64,000 bases of DNA from Bacteroidales bacterium UBA1208 (GTDB lineage: Bacteria; Bacteroidota; Bacteroidia; Bacteroidales; P3). Below, piece by piece: positions 45,698 to 55,697 of this stretch. Both the position numbers and the translations under genes were made by a program. Below the pieces are notes generated by a model. That model saw nothing but the letters and a program-made list of their open reading frames with translations, ran no database searches and was not told the origin of the DNA. How positions within the stretch are numbered: position 1 is the first letter of the stretch; the number at the start of each line of letters is the position of its first letter. Location of the stretch: positions 26,575 through 90,574 of the forward strand of contig DBXQ01000102.1 in assembly GCA_002309955.1 (NCBI GenBank), in the 5' to 3' direction.

Positions 45698-45705
45698 TAT
45701 TTTTG
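45698..45705 (+). promoter_or_regulatory. -7 promoter element of the DRTGG-PHP operon
   Basis: TATTTTTG then C, 28 bp before the ATG at 45733. No clear -33 at the right spacing. Confidence 0.5.
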
Positions 45706-45732
45706 CACATTGAAATAAAATCAATATAGACT

Positions 45733-46068
45733 ATGAAAGTTAAGGAACTTGTAGAGAAATTGAATTTAAAGGTGCTGTCGGGTGCCGAAGGACTGGATCG
45801 CGAAATAGAGGGCTGCTACGTGTCGGATTTGCTCAGCGATGTGATGGGCAACGCCGAGATGGGCAATGTGTGGGTGACGCTGCAGGTGCATAAGAATGTG
45901 ATGGCTATCGCCTCGTTGAAGGAATTGGCCTGTGTGATTTTGGTGAAAGGACAGACTGCCTCGGAGGACACGCTGGAGCAGAGCAACGAGGAAGGTATCC
46001 CGTTTCTCAGCACCACCATGGAGACTTTTGAGACGGCAGGCAAGATATACGAGTGCCTGAAAGGATAA
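45733..46068 (+). CDS. DRTGG-domain protein, second copy
   Basis: A 111-residue single DRTGG-type domain, MKVKELVEKLNLKVLSGAEG with YVSDLLSDVMGNAEMGNVW. It is a paralog of the 6275 gene: the same length class, the same KELVEKLN/REIVEKLN start and the same SDLLSDV/SDLMSDV motif. It is followed 74 bp later by a PHP-domain gene. DRTGG and PHP genes often travel with HydABC genes in other phyla, so a link to the hydrogenase is plausible but not shown. Confidence 0.78.
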   Translation: MKVKELVEKLNLKVLSGAEGLDREIEGCYVSDLLSDVMGNAEMGNVWVTLQVHKNVMAIASLKELACVILVKGQTASEDTLEQSNEEGIPFLSTTMETFETAGKIYECLKG

Positions 46069-46142
46069 TAAAGTTTCGAGGGTTAAGGAGACATGATAAA
46101 AGCTTCTTGATGCTTGAATCTTGATTCATAACATCCGCAAAG

Positions 46143-46916
46143 ATGACTCCGTTTAAGGCCGACTTGCATATTCACACGGTGCTGTCGCCCTGTGGCGATT
46201 TGGAGATGAGCCCGTCGGCCATCGTCCAACGGGCGTTGGCGCGCGGGCTGGACATGATTGCCATCAGCGACCACAATACCACAAGGCAGGTGAAGGTGAC
46301 ACAGAAAATAGGGCGCGACAACGGCCTGTTTGTGTTGGGTGGTGTCGAGGTGACCTCGCAGGAAGAGGCTCACTGTTTGGCTTATTTCGAAACCGATGAA
46401 CAACTGGACGAGTTCCAGGAGTTCTTGGATGCCCATTTGCCGCCTATCCCCAACGACGAGGATCGTTTCGGCTATCAGCTTATCGTGGACGAGAACGATG
46501 AGATTGTGGGGGAGGAGGAGTACCACTTGCTTAACGGCATTGATGTGGATATCGACGGTATATATGAGGAGGTGCACCGTATTGGTGGTTTGTTTGTTCC
46601 GGCGCATGTGAACAAGGGCACCACTTCGTTGACCAGCCAGTTGGGTTTTGTCCCCCCGGATTTAAGGGCAGACGGGCTGGAGATAAACCGTTTCACCACG
46701 AAGGAGGAGATGCTGAAGAAATTCGCTTATTTGAAGCGGTTTAATTTCATCACCGACAGCGATGCGCATTTTATTGACAACATCGGCGACGTGTATAATG
46801 TGATATATATGGAACACCGCACGTTTGATGAGTTCCGCAAGGCACTGAAAGGCGAGGATGGCCGCTATATAGACACAATGGCTTTCCGCACAGCACCGCT
46901 GAAGAAGATATTATAG
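46143..46916 (+). CDS. PHP-domain phosphoesterase
   Basis: A protein of 257 residues. The metal-binding motifs are ADLHIHTVLSPCGD, ISDHNTTRQ, GVEVTSQEEAH, VPAHVNKG and FITDSDAH, the full PHP set. It probably hydrolyses a phosphate ester or a nucleotide; the substrate is unknown. Stand-alone PHP proteins of this kind occur in hydrogenase neighbourhoods with DRTGG genes. It ends about 100 bp before the convergent rlmH gene; I see no clear terminator between. Confidence 0.85.
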   Translation: MTPFKADLHIHTVLSPCGDLEMSPSAIVQRALARGLDMIAISDHNTTRQVKVTQKIGRDNGLFVLGGVEVTSQEEAHCLAYFETDEQLDEFQEFLDAHLPPIPNDEDRFGYQLIVDENDEIVGEEEYHLLNGIDVDIDGIYEEVHRIGGLFVPAHVNKGTTSLTSQLGFVPPDLRADGLEINRFTTKEEMLKKFAYLKRFNFITDSDAHFIDNIGDVYNVIYMEHRTFDEFRKALKGEDGRYIDTMAFRTAPLKKIL

Positions 46917-47014
46917 ATTTGATGATGTAGGGCGGATGGGGAATCTGCTATGGTGTGGTGATTGTGCACGGTCGGAAGCGCCTGCTAAGTCTGGCAGTCC
47001 CACTTTTTTCGGTA

Positions 47015-47488
47015 TTATTCGTTGTGGTAGGGTTCGTGATGTAGGATGGTGAAGGCACGGTAGAGTTGTTCAACAAAGAAAAGCCGTACCATCTGGTGGT
47101 TGAAGGTCATCTGGGAGAGGGAGACTTTGTCGTGTGCGGCGGTGTAAACCGAGGGGGCGAAACCGAAAGCTCCACCAATGACAAAGACAAGATTGCGGAT
47201 GCCGGCGTTCATCTGTTTTTGCAGATACTGGGAGAATCCCACGGAGGTATGTTCTTTGCCGTGTTCGTCAAGGAGGACGATGCGGTCAGCTCCTTCCAGA
47301 CGTTTGAGCAGCAAGAGGGCTTCGCGTTCTTTTATTTCTTCGGCCGACGCTCCTTTTTGGTCTTTCAAGGCAGGGATGACTTCGATTTCGAAGTTGACAT
47401 AGTGACGCAAGCGTTTCACGTAGATGTCAATGCCTTCCTGTAGGTAGGGCTGGTCGGTCTTCGATATGACAATTAATTTAATGTTCAC
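47015..47488 (-). CDS. rlmH: 23S rRNA (pseudouridine1915-N3)-methyltransferase RlmH
   Basis: A 157-residue SPOUT methyltransferase with a GTG start (MNIKLIVISKTDQPY). The SAM-binding knot is NLVFVIGGAFGFAPSVYTAAHDKVSLS..., and the C-terminus FNHQMVRLFFVEQLYRAFTI ends LHHEPYHNE as usual. It methylates pseudouridine 1915 in helix 69, the region that RluD pseudouridylates. The length is standard. Confidence 0.95.
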   Translation of the reverse strand: MNIKLIVISKTDQPYLQEGIDIYVKRLRHYVNFEIEVIPALKDQKGASAEEIKEREALLLLKRLEGADRIVLLDEHGKEHTSVGFSQYLQKQMNAGIRNLVFVIGGAFGFAPSVYTAAHDKVSLSQMTFNHQMVRLFFVEQLYRAFTILHHEPYHNE

Positions 47489-47506
47489 AGTTTGGGTCTC
47501 CTTTTT

Positions 47507-48439
47507 TTAGTTCTCCACTTTCTTTTTTAGCAAATGGCGTATCAACGGGTGGCGGTAATGAACCACACGTGGGTAGGTGACGGGATGTGCGCCGTAAAGA
47601 CTGTATGAGAAGGCGATTCCGGCATCCATGCTTCCTTCAAAGTCGAAGGCTTTGGTGCGGGTACATAGCCGTTGGATAATCATCCAGAAGAGGAGCGGGG
47701 AGGCTCCGTTGTGGTGTCCTTGGGGGTTGAGAGCAGACAGGAGAGAATAAGCACATTGTTTGTCGTAAGCAACAAAGCGTGCAGCGTGTAGCCGACCTGC
47801 TTCGTCACGCACTCCAAGTAGTATGCCTTGACTGCGGGAGAGTGCTGAATGAATGGTCCGGGAGATAAACGTCTCCGACAAAGTGTCTTTCTGGCCACGC
47901 GATTCCCAATACTTGACGTGGAAACGGGCAAAGGCTTCGGGAGTAAGGTCGTCGACAGGCGACAAGACCTTGGCGGCACGATGGATGGGACGTTGGCGAC
48001 GTTGTTTGTCGAAACCGTCGAACACTGCTTGAGGGTTGGATATGTCTTCTATGCGGTAGGTGCGGCGTTCGGTGTATTCAAAGCCTTTCCAACATGGCAA
48101 CCCGTTCACAGACGGGGAAAAGTTCTGTGCAAAGAACAAGAAATTGTGTTGGTGCAGTGCTGTTGACAGTTGTTGTGAGGCTTGTTCGATGTCGGCATCC
48201 TGACGATACCACGGGCCGTTGTATTGTGTCAGCTGCGGCTGGAGTACATATTTCATGCCCCATCGTGAGCCTTCTAAATAGGGTAAGGCTGCGACAATTT
48301 CCCCACCGGGACTGTAGGCCAATGCTACATCCCATTGTTTCCCATCGCATACGGTATTCATCCACCAATATTGCAAAAACAGAGGAATCACGGATTCCTC
48401 TGTCTTGCACAATTCTTTGTATTTTTCTTTGTTGTTCAA
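47507..48439 (-). CDS. GNAT/FemAB-like acetyltransferase family protein
   Basis: A protein of 310 residues with a TTG start. The overall pattern (FLQYWWMNTVCDGKQWDVALAY, FDGFDKQRRQRPIHRAAK, LLGVRDEAGRLHAARFVAYD, FDFEGSMDAGIAFSYSLYG) matches the BioF2/FemAB-like GNAT group. These transfer acyl or aminoacyl groups; the substrate is unknown. It lies 18 bp upstream of rlmH on the same strand. Confidence 0.68.
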   Translation of the reverse strand: MNNKEKYKELCKTEESVIPLFLQYWWMNTVCDGKQWDVALAYSPGGEIVAALPYLEGSRWGMKYVLQPQLTQYNGPWYRQDADIEQASQQLSTALHQHNFLFFAQNFSPSVNGLPCWKGFEYTERRTYRIEDISNPQAVFDGFDKQRRQRPIHRAAKVLSPVDDLTPEAFARFHVKYWESRGQKDTLSETFISRTIHSALSRSQGILLGVRDEAGRLHAARFVAYDKQCAYSLLSALNPQGHHNGASPLLFWMIIQRLCTRTKAFDFEGSMDAGIAFSYSLYGAHPVTYPRVVHYRHPLIRHLLKKKVEN

Positions 48440-48510
48440 ATTTGTTGATTTGCGGATTTGTGGACTTCCCGTGCCGGTGGAGGGTATAGGAATCGGAGAG
48501 GATGTGTGGC

Positions 48511-49584
48511 TTATTGGATGACTACGGTGACGCGGTTGTTTGCCATGCGTCCGCTGAGGGTGTTGTTGTCGCCCACGGGGTCGTCTTCGCCTTTGTAAAG
48601 CACTTCGATGCGGTGTTCGTCAATGCCGCGCAATACCAGGGCTTTCTTCACTTCGACGGCACGTTGGCGCGAGAGACCTGTATTGTAGGTTTCTGTTCCT
48701 ACGTTGTCGCAATAGCCTGTCACAAGCACTTCGAGACCTTTCTCCTGTTTCAGATAGGCAGCCAATTCGTCCAACTCGGATACGTAGGATGCTTGTATTG
48801 TTGCATCGTTAGGGAAGAATTTGATTTCGGGGAATGACTTGGAGCCTTGAGCTGCGCTGGGCAACAGGTCGATCTTCTTGGAACTGAAGTCGAATATCAG
48901 TCCCACGCGGATGAGATCGTCGGTGGGTTGTTCTTCGAGATAGTAGGCTTCGTCTTTCCAGTAACGCCAGTCGATTTCGGCCACTTTGTAGCTTACTTTG
49001 TTTTTCATCTGTTTTTCGATGAGGATGTCGCGGAAGTAGTCGAGCGAAATGACGGCTTCCATTTGGGCTTTTGCCACCAGTTCGTCGCGCAGGTCTTGGT
49101 CTTTAACCGAGGGGTTGACGGCAAAGACAGCGCAGAGGTGCATGGGTATACGGCCGGCACTGGAGAGGTAGTCCATCACAGGGTCTAATTTGCCCCAGTC
49201 GCGCTCTTTGTCACGTTCCCATTTGAGGGTACGGAACCGGTTGTAGTCATAGTCGATGAAATAAAAGGTCTTGGCATCGAAAGAGGTGAATTTCCAAACT
49301 GTGTCATAGGCAGACTCGCGCACTTTGTGTTTGCCCGAGGGGTCTATGATGGGTTCGGTTTTCTTGCCTTTTTTGTTTGCAGCGGTGTTGGTGACTTGCT
49401 CGTAGAGGCCACCAAGGGTGGGGTGCCAGCTGGTGTCAACTGTGCGACCGAGCCATTGACGTTTGTTTTCGCCGTCTTTGGCTATGTCTGTTGTGGGTCT
49501 CTTTTTACGATACTGAGCCTGAACGTTGTTGGCCGGTATGAGCAGCAGCACAGCCACAAAGATTATTAAAAAATGTTTCTTCAT
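48511..49584 (-). CDS. OmpA-family protein with a long unknown N-terminal domain
   Basis: A protein of 357 residues. Signal peptide MKKHFLIIFVAVLLLIPANN ends before VQAQ. Residues 1-245 match no domain I recognise. The C-terminal 105 residues are an OmpA/Pal-like peptidoglycan-binding domain: IKFFPNDATIQASYVSELDE, VLVTGYCDNVGTETYNTGLS, RQRAVEVKKALVLRGI and MANNRVTVVI. It probably tethers the outer membrane or an envelope machine to peptidoglycan. It is monocistronic. Confidence 0.82.
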   Translation of the reverse strand: MKKHFLIIFVAVLLLIPANNVQAQYRKKRPTTDIAKDGENKRQWLGRTVDTSWHPTLGGLYEQVTNTAANKKGKKTEPIIDPSGKHKVRESAYDTVWKFTSFDAKTFYFIDYDYNRFRTLKWERDKERDWGKLDPVMDYLSSAGRIPMHLCAVFAVNPSVKDQDLRDELVAKAQMEAVISLDYFRDILIEKQMKNKVSYKVAEIDWRYWKDEAYYLEEQPTDDLIRVGLIFDFSSKKIDLLPSAAQGSKSFPEIKFFPNDATIQASYVSELDELAAYLKQEKGLEVLVTGYCDNVGTETYNTGLSRQRAVEVKKALVLRGIDEHRIEVLYKGEDDPVGDNNTLSGRMANNRVTVVIQ

Positions 49585-49720
49585 TGTTGTTTGTTTATCT
49601 GTTGATGTGTTTATCTGTTTTTCACGGGTTTTAAGTTTTAAAGGTTATAGAGGTGTGCTGACCTTTTTGACTTTAAACCTTTTCAACCTTTCGAACCCTT
49701 ATAACGCAGCAAAGGCGATT

Positions 49721-50398
49721 TTATTGTTGTGGGTCGAAAAGTGAACCGTTTTCGCACACGAGCATGCGCGACTGGAATTTGTCGATCATCATGAAATCGT
49801 GCGAGGAAATGAGCATTGTCGTCCCTGTTTGCTGGTTGATGTTGACCAAGAGTTGCATGATGTCGGACGAGGTAGCGGGGTCAAGGTTCCCTGTAGGCTC
49901 GTCGGCAAGGATGAGGCTTGGATTGTTTATCAATGCACGGGCTATGCCCACCCGTTGTTGTTCGCCTTCGGAGAGTTGGAATACGGAAGCATGGGCTTTG
50001 TCTTCTATTCCTACGGCTTTTAATGTATTTGTTATTTGTGTTTCCATCTCAGACCGTTTCCAACCGGTGGCTTGCAGTACGAACGAGAGGTTGTCGTGTA
50101 CGTTTCGGTCTTTTAGCAGACGGAAATTTTGGAAGACAACACCCACTTTGCGGCGTAGCATGGGGATGTGGCGGTGTTTGATGTGCATAAGGTCGTAGCC
50201 GCATACACTGGCCTCCTCTCCGCTTTCAATATCGTGGTCGGCATAGAGTGTTCGGAGAAGCGAAGTCTTCCCCGCACCGCTCCTTCCAATGAGATAAACG
50301 AACTCACCGGGCTTTACAGTCAGGTTGACATGAGTGAGGAGTGGACCGTCTTCATGGCTGATAGCCACATCCTTTAGCGATATGATAGGTGTTTCCAT
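49721..50398 (-). CDS. ftsE: Cell-division ATP-binding protein FtsE
   Basis: A 225-residue ABC ATPase. Walker A is [11 protein letters not shown], the signature [15 protein letters not shown] (Glu instead of the usual Gly), Walker [14 protein letters not shown] and the H-loop [10 protein letters not shown]. The [18 protein letters not shown] and [10 protein letters not shown] style is FtsE-like. With FtsX it regulates peptidoglycan hydrolases at the division site. ftsX is not adjacent, so the FtsE call rests on sequence style; a LolD-like ATPase is the alternative. Confidence 0.82.
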   Translation of the reverse strand: METPIISLKDVAISHEDGPLLTHVNLTVKPGEFVYLIGRSGAGKTSLLRTLYADHDIESGEEASVCGYDLMHIKHRHIPMLRRKVGVVFQNFRLLKDRNVHDNLSFVLQATGWKRSEMETQITNTLKAVGIEDKAHASVFQLSEGEQQRVGIARALINNPSLILADEPTGNLDPATSSDIMQLLVNINQQTGTTMLISSHDFMMIDKFQSRMLVCENGSLFDPQQ

Positions 50399-50418
50399 AG
50401 TGACTATTTTTCAAATTG

Positions 50419-50426
50419 CAAAAGTA
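50419..50426 (-). promoter_or_regulatory. -7 promoter element of ftsE
   Basis: The minus strand reads TACTTTTG then C, 21 bp before the ftsE ATG. The rest of the gap to 50887 is AT-rich with no gene or hairpin that I can support. Confidence 0.5.
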
Positions 50427-50887
50427 CTATTTTTTTTCCTATAAAAGGAAAAGTGCATGTCTTTTTTTTCACGTATGGTTGTTGATTGTCGAAAGAGACA
50501 TTCTTGCTTTAGATCTGTTTGCCCTTCATTGGGTGAGTCAAGGGTTGTAAAGCGTGTTCTTGAACCCGAAAAAATCATAATTGTTGTTAAAATAGTGTAA
50601 CAAAATCGTTTTTTTGTGTCTTATTGGGCAAAAAGGCAATGCAATCAAAGAAAGTTAAAAATATTTAAATAGTGTTAAACAGGGGTATCAAAAACGGGGG
50701 TAAGGACTCTTTATAGCGTGAGGGGGCGAAAAAAGTTGATGTGTTTAACGACTTGCATAATATCAATGTATCATCGGATAACATATCAGCAGGTAAGCAT
50801 GGAGAAACGATAACGAACGAAATAATTTCGAGGATCCTTTAAAAATAAAAATAGTAAACAATTGATGAACAATAAAAATCACCAACA

Positions 50888-53800
50888 ATGAAAAGCATAA
50901 GATTATTTTTATGTCTGACCCTGTTTTTGTCAGGCTTTGCATGGGGACAAGCACCTACGTCGGATACTATCCTCATTGGTGACACGACGCACATGTATCT
51001 AACACCCGGCAACTTCCGGCTGCCCTGCGTGCACTTCTCTACCAGCTATACCCAACAACTGGTACAAAAAAGCGAACTGAACGGAGAGGCGATGATTACT
51101 GGTATCGACCTCTACTGCGGTACGCCGAGTAGCATAGGCTGCCCGGGATGCACCATTTATCTGGCCAACACCTACGTCTCCAGCATGGGGGTGGGAATGG
51201 TGGGCTTCGGCCCCTTGTTCCAGCAGGTGTTGGTGGACTCGCTTGTCTGTACTCAGGGCTGGAACCACTACGAATTCGACACGCCTTTCCACTATACCGG
51301 CCTCGGCAACTTGATTATTGCTGCGGACTGCCCGAATGGTTGGAGTGGGGGCAATTTCTATTGTGACCAGAGGGGTATCCTTGATTCAAGGTATACATAC
51401 ACACGTTTGGCCGATATTACTCCGTCCACCATCACTACGGCTATGTCTGGACGCAATATTATGCGACTGCACACCCAGACTGTTTCCACAACAGTCCCCA
51501 CTTGTCCGGCACCCACGCTGAGGGTGGACTCGCTTGGCTCTACGGCAGTGAAGATGATATGGAGTCCCGGCTATCAGGATACGTCGTGGACAGTGGAATG
51601 CATCACCGACGGTGACACGGCTTGGCGTAATAGTGGCTTGGTGTGGGGCGATACGACGTACACTATGACTGGCCTTACCCCCAATACCAATTACACATTC
51701 CGTCTCACTTCTTTTTGCACCGACACCTTTAGCACGGTGCTGAAGCATGTGCTTACCAACTGCACCCCGACGGTGTTGCCATACGCCGAGAATCTGGAGA
51801 GTTCGTGGTCCATTCCCAACTGCTGGTTTGTTGCGCCCGGCACGGAAGGGGATGTGCCGATTGTTTCTTCAAGGTTCAGTCATACGGGATCGCATGCATT
51901 GCATCTGAAGGGCGGTGCTGTGGTGCTGCCTGAATTCGATGCGGCACCCGACAGTCTGGAGCTATACTTTTGGGCCAAGAGTAATGGCGGCTCCAATCGT
52001 AACCTGTATGTAGGCTTGGTGACTGACCCGTTGGACATGTCTTCCTTTGTGCCATTGGACACGGTGTCATGCTACTCGAGTTGGATTCCGGTAGCGGTTC
52101 GGACGAACCGTTACTCCCGGTCATCGGGACGTCTGGCCATTGTTACCGCCGGCCCATTGAACACCCATTTGTACATTGACGACATAGAGGTGAGCCACAT
52201 TGTGCCCTGCGAGGCACTGTCGGTGGCAACAGTGGACTGGAAGACCGACACAGCTGCATTAGTACGCTGGGTGGACACCGTAGGAGCGGTCTATTATGAT
52301 GTGGCATACGGACCAACTGGTTTTGTGCCGGATTCTACTACTATCGTCACTGATGTGCGTACCGACAGTTTGCTGTTGACAGGTCTGACACCCTATACAC
52401 AGTACGATGTGTATGTGCGTCCCGAGTGCGGAAGCTTCACTACGCACTGGTCGCCAGTGATGACTTTCCGCACTTTCTGCACCCCGTTGGACACACTGCC
52501 CTACTTCGATAACTTCGACTCCTATACTGGCAATCCCAAGCCTCCCGCAATCCCCTGTTGGCGTGGGCACGCGGGTATGAACACCTGCGTGGTGACCTAT
52601 ACCCTCAGCCATTCCGGCTCGCAGGTCTTGCGGTGGGACTACGAAGATAACCAGTACGCTGTTCTTCCGTCCATCAACACTGCGGCCAACCCACTCCGCA
52701 CCTTGCAGCTCTCCTTCTGGGCTTGCAACGATATGTACAATGACACGGATGTCCGCCTCTTGGTAGGAGTAATGACCGACCCAGATGTGGACTCCACTTT
52801 CCATGCAATCGACACCGTAACCATTACTGGGGTTGATTGGCACCGCTACGATATACCTCTCAGCTCCTATACCGGCACAGGTGCCTATATTACGTTGAGA
52901 AGTATCTCCGACTCCTATCGTTATGCTTATATTGATGATTTAATGATTGATTTGTTACCACCCTGCCCGAGCGTGACGGGAATGGCTGTTACAGGCCTTA
53001 CTGCCACCTCGGTGACGGTGGGGTGGGATCCAGTGTCCGGTGCTGATAGTGGTACGGTGTGGCAGACATTTATCGACACCGCTGCCACGGCGACACCTGT
53101 ATCCGACACATCAGTCCTTTATTCATCAGCTTATACTTTTTCCGGACTTACGACCGAAACGCCCTATTATGTGTGGGTTCGTGCCATCTGTCCCAAGGGT
53201 GACACCTCGGCATGGGAAGGCCCCATGCAGGTAGTCCCCGGCATCTGGAACATGCGTGCCAACCGTAGCGACACCCTCACCATGTGCGGAGTGACACTCT
53301 ACGACGACGGTGGCTCCAATGGCGATTTCACCTCCCAGCATTCCTCGTTGGTCATCCTGCCCGACATGCCCGGCCATCTGGTCAGCATTAGCGGCTATTG
53401 CAACATCGGCGGGAGTTCCTCCCTCACCATCTACGACGGTGTCGGCACCTCGGGCCGTCCCCTTTGGGTCAGGACCCTCAACTACAGTTCAGCCATCAAC
53501 TTAGGTCCCATCATTTCCGAGACGGGCGCCCTCACCATCGATTTCGATGGCTACACTCCTTTCTCCATGTACTACGAGGGTTTTGAGCTGCAAGTCAGCT
53601 GTGTCCCCGACACCTGCATCATCCATCAGCTGATGCTCAACCCCACAGTGCCCGCCTCCGATTCCACTCTCGCGCTCACATGGCAGTGCAACGGTGCTTC
53701 ATCCTACGAGGTGGAATACGGCTCTGTAGGCTTCACTCCCGGCACGGGAACAAGTGTCTCCACAGCCACTAACAGCCTTGCCATCATCGGCCTCACCAGC

Positions 53801-55579
53801 CTTGCCCGTTGCGAGGTGCATGTGCGCAGCATCTGTGGCGCAGGCGACACGGGTGCTTGGGTCACTGGTATCTTCAATACCCTGCCTTGCAGCAATGCCG
53901 TCTATCGCGAGAACTTCGACTCCACCATTTGGGAAGAATCCCATCCGATGCTTCCTATCGGTTCCAATGTATTCGATTATAGCTTTACCCAGACCATTGT
54001 CGACTCCGCTTTCCTTGCCGGTCTTGAGGACGGCATTACCGCCTTGGCGTTCCGCCCAATCAACCATACCATGGGCGACCACCAGAACAATGTCACCGTC
54101 TATTTAGCCAATGTGCCGGACACCGCCTTCGGCAACGGTCCCATCGTACCCAATGCCGGATACCGCTTTGTCAAGGTAATCGACTCTGCCAATTTCAGCC
54201 ATCTTGGCACCTCCGATTGGCAGTTTATTCCCTTCGACTATCCCTTCATGTGGGATGGACACCAGAATCTTCTGGTTACCGTGCTTAACGAGGATGGCGG
54301 CGGACTCCGTACTGAATATGCCAGCCACTACCGCTATTCCGATCTCCGAAACAACGTCTATCGCAGTTTCTGTTTCTATTCCGAATATCCCATCAATATC
54401 GACAGCGTCGACTCCTACACCTACCCCTATTACCAGGGTTACGGCGACTGGAACACAGGCGACCTTCGCTTCTACACCAACACCTGCGACCTACCGCTGT
54501 GTGCCACACCGGTTGTGGATACTGTGTCCACAGGTTATGAGTCCGCCACTGTTACATGGAGCGGCTATAGTAACGACTACCAACTGACGTATCCCGGATC
54601 AGGGATTGTCTCTACCACAGGCAACAGCTATACACTTACAGGTCTCCAATCCGCCACTACCTATCAGGTGTCGCTGCGGCAGAACTGCAGTGCCGATAGC
54701 CTCGGCTTCTCCGACTGGGTCACCGTCGAGTTCACCACCGACAGCTTCCTTTGTCCCCCTCCCGACAGCCTGACCGTTTACGATATTACCTTCAATACGG
54801 CCACATTCAACTGGCTTGCCAACGAGGAAGATACCCTTTGGCAACTCGAAGTGTGGACTCCCGGTAACAGGCACGTCAGCTATTCTGTTGCAAGACCTCC
54901 TTTCACCATTGAAAACCTCAGCCCTGGCACCGAGTTCTACGCCTATGTCCATGGCTACTGCGGAAGCGCGAACCAGATAGCAGGCCAGTGGAGCGACACC
55001 CTCATGTTCTCCACCTCTATCTGCCACGACGTGACCAACCTGCATGCCACAGAGGTAACCCCCACCTCAATAGCCTTGGCTTGGGACTCCGTGCCCGGAG
55101 CGCAAGACTATACTGTTGAGTACTACCCAGTGAACGACCAATCCCATGCTATTACAGTGCTATCCGTGGACACAAACTATTTTGTAGCCACCGATCTCAG
55201 CCCGCGCACTAACTATGAATTCATCGTGCGTTCGCGTTGCACTGACGATATTGTCTCTGAAGGTACAAACATCACCCTTCGCACCCTCGACGAAGTCGGG
55301 ATTGCCCACACTGATTCTGCTCACCTCCGCTGCCTGCTCTCCCCCAATCCCGCCAAAGGCACTACAACTATCCGCATCCAAGGGTGGAATCCAAGCGAAG
55401 GGAACGAACTGACATTGACCGTCTCCGACCTCTCCGGCCGTGACCTCTTGAAACGTGTAGTTGAGTGCCATGGCAACTGCCGTGTCACCATCGACCTCTC
55501 CGACCTTGCCGCCGGAGCCTACTTCGTCCGCATCAAGGGACAAAACAGCACAGCCGTAAGACGTCTGATAGTGAACTAA
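50888..55579 (+). CDS. Large T9SS-exported adhesin-like protein
   Basis: A 1563-residue protein with signal peptide MKSIRLFLCLTLFLSGFAWG. It contains at least two jelly-roll 'choice-of-anchor J'/MAM-like domains (about residues 300-440 and 550-690: LPYAENLESSWSIPNCW, LPYFDNFDSYTGNPKPPAIP). Several fibronectin type III modules are present (SVTVGWDPVSG, SATVTWSGYSNDY, SIALAWDSVPGAQDYTVEY), and a CUB-like segment (MCGVTLYDDGGSNGDF ... SSLTIYDGVG). The last 90 residues are a T9SS sorting domain (CLLSPNPAKGTTTIRI ... LAAGAYFVRIKG). It is probably displayed on the surface to bind host or dietary ligands. No catalytic motif is seen. Confidence 0.87.
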   Translation: MKSIRLFLCLTLFLSGFAWGQAPTSDTILIGDTTHMYLTPGNFRLPCVHFSTSYTQQLVQKSELNGEAMITGIDLYCGTPSSIGCPGCTIYLANTYVSSMGVGMVGFGPLFQQVLVDSLVCTQGWNHYEFDTPFHYTGLGNLIIAADCPNGWSGGNFYCDQRGILDSRYTYTRLADITPSTITTAMSGRNIMRLHTQTVSTTVPTCPAPTLRVDSLGSTAVKMIWSPGYQDTSWTVECITDGDTAWRNSGLVWGDTTYTMTGLTPNTNYTFRLTSFCTDTFSTVLKHVLTNCTPTVLPYAENLESSWSIPNCWFVAPGTEGDVPIVSSRFSHTGSHALHLKGGAVVLPEFDAAPDSLELYFWAKSNGGSNRNLYVGLVTDPLDMSSFVPLDTVSCYSSWIPVAVRTNRYSRSSGRLAIVTAGPLNTHLYIDDIEVSHIVPCEALSVATVDWKTDTAALVRWVDTVGAVYYDVAYGPTGFVPDSTTIVTDVRTDSLLLTGLTPYTQYDVYVRPECGSFTTHWSPVMTFRTFCTPLDTLPYFDNFDSYTGNPKPPAIPCWRGHAGMNTCVVTYTLSHSGSQVLRWDYEDNQYAVLPSINTAANPLRTLQLSFWACNDMYNDTDVRLLVGVMTDPDVDSTFHAIDTVTITGVDWHRYDIPLSSYTGTGAYITLRSISDSYRYAYIDDLMIDLLPPCPSVTGMAVTGLTATSVTVGWDPVSGADSGTVWQTFIDTAATATPVSDTSVLYSSAYTFSGLTTETPYYVWVRAICPKGDTSAWEGPMQVVPGIWNMRANRSDTLTMCGVTLYDDGGSNGDFTSQHSSLVILPDMPGHLVSISGYCNIGGSSSLTIYDGVGTSGRPLWVRTLNYSSAINLGPIISETGALTIDFDGYTPFSMYYEGFELQVSCVPDTCIIHQLMLNPTVPASDSTLALTWQCNGASSYEVEYGSVGFTPGTGTSVSTATNSLAIIGLTSLARCEVHVRSICGAGDTGAWVTGIFNTLPCSNAVYRENFDSTIWEESHPMLPIGSNVFDYSFTQTIVDSAFLAGLEDGITALAFRPINHTMGDHQNNVTVYLANVPDTAFGNGPIVPNAGYRFVKVIDSANFSHLGTSDWQFIPFDYPFMWDGHQNLLVTVLNEDGGGLRTEYASHYRYSDLRNNVYRSFCFYSEYPINIDSVDSYTYPYYQGYGDWNTGDLRFYTNTCDLPLCATPVVDTVSTGYESATVTWSGYSNDYQLTYPGSGIVSTTGNSYTLTGLQSATTYQVSLRQNCSADSLGFSDWVTVEFTTDSFLCPPPDSLTVYDITFNTATFNWLANEEDTLWQLEVWTPGNRHVSYSVARPPFTIENLSPGTEFYAYVHGYCGSANQIAGQWSDTLMFSTSICHDVTNLHATEVTPTSIALAWDSVPGAQDYTVEYYPVNDQSHAITVLSVDTNYFVATDLSPRTNYEFIVRSRCTDDIVSEGTNITLRTLDEVGIAHTDSAHLRCLLSPNPAKGTTTIRIQGWNPSEGNELTLTVSDLSGRDLLKRVVECHGNCRVTIDLSDLAAGAYFVRIKGQNSTAVRRLIVN

Positions 55580-55609
55580 ACAATCGAAGAAACCTTGTCG
55601 TAACCGACA

Positions 55610-55657
55610 AAGGGGCTGTGGCCACAGAGGTGCAAAACCTCCAGGCTACAGCCCCTT
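55610..55657 (+). terminator. Hairpin terminator of the large T9SS gene
   Basis: AAGGGGCTGT pairs with ACAGCCCCTT, with a second inner hairpin (AGAGGTGCAAAACCTCC). There is only a weak T-run, so it may be an RNA end-stabilising hairpin. Confidence 0.55.
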
Positions 55658-55697
55658 GCCCTGTCCCACGAGCCCTCATCCTAACCCCTCATCCCGC

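Noticed and set aside
48511..49584. GldN/PorN (T9SS ring protein) as identity of the OmpA-domain protein
   Set aside because: The N-terminal region does not match the GldN sequence pattern I know, and GldN has no OmpA domain.
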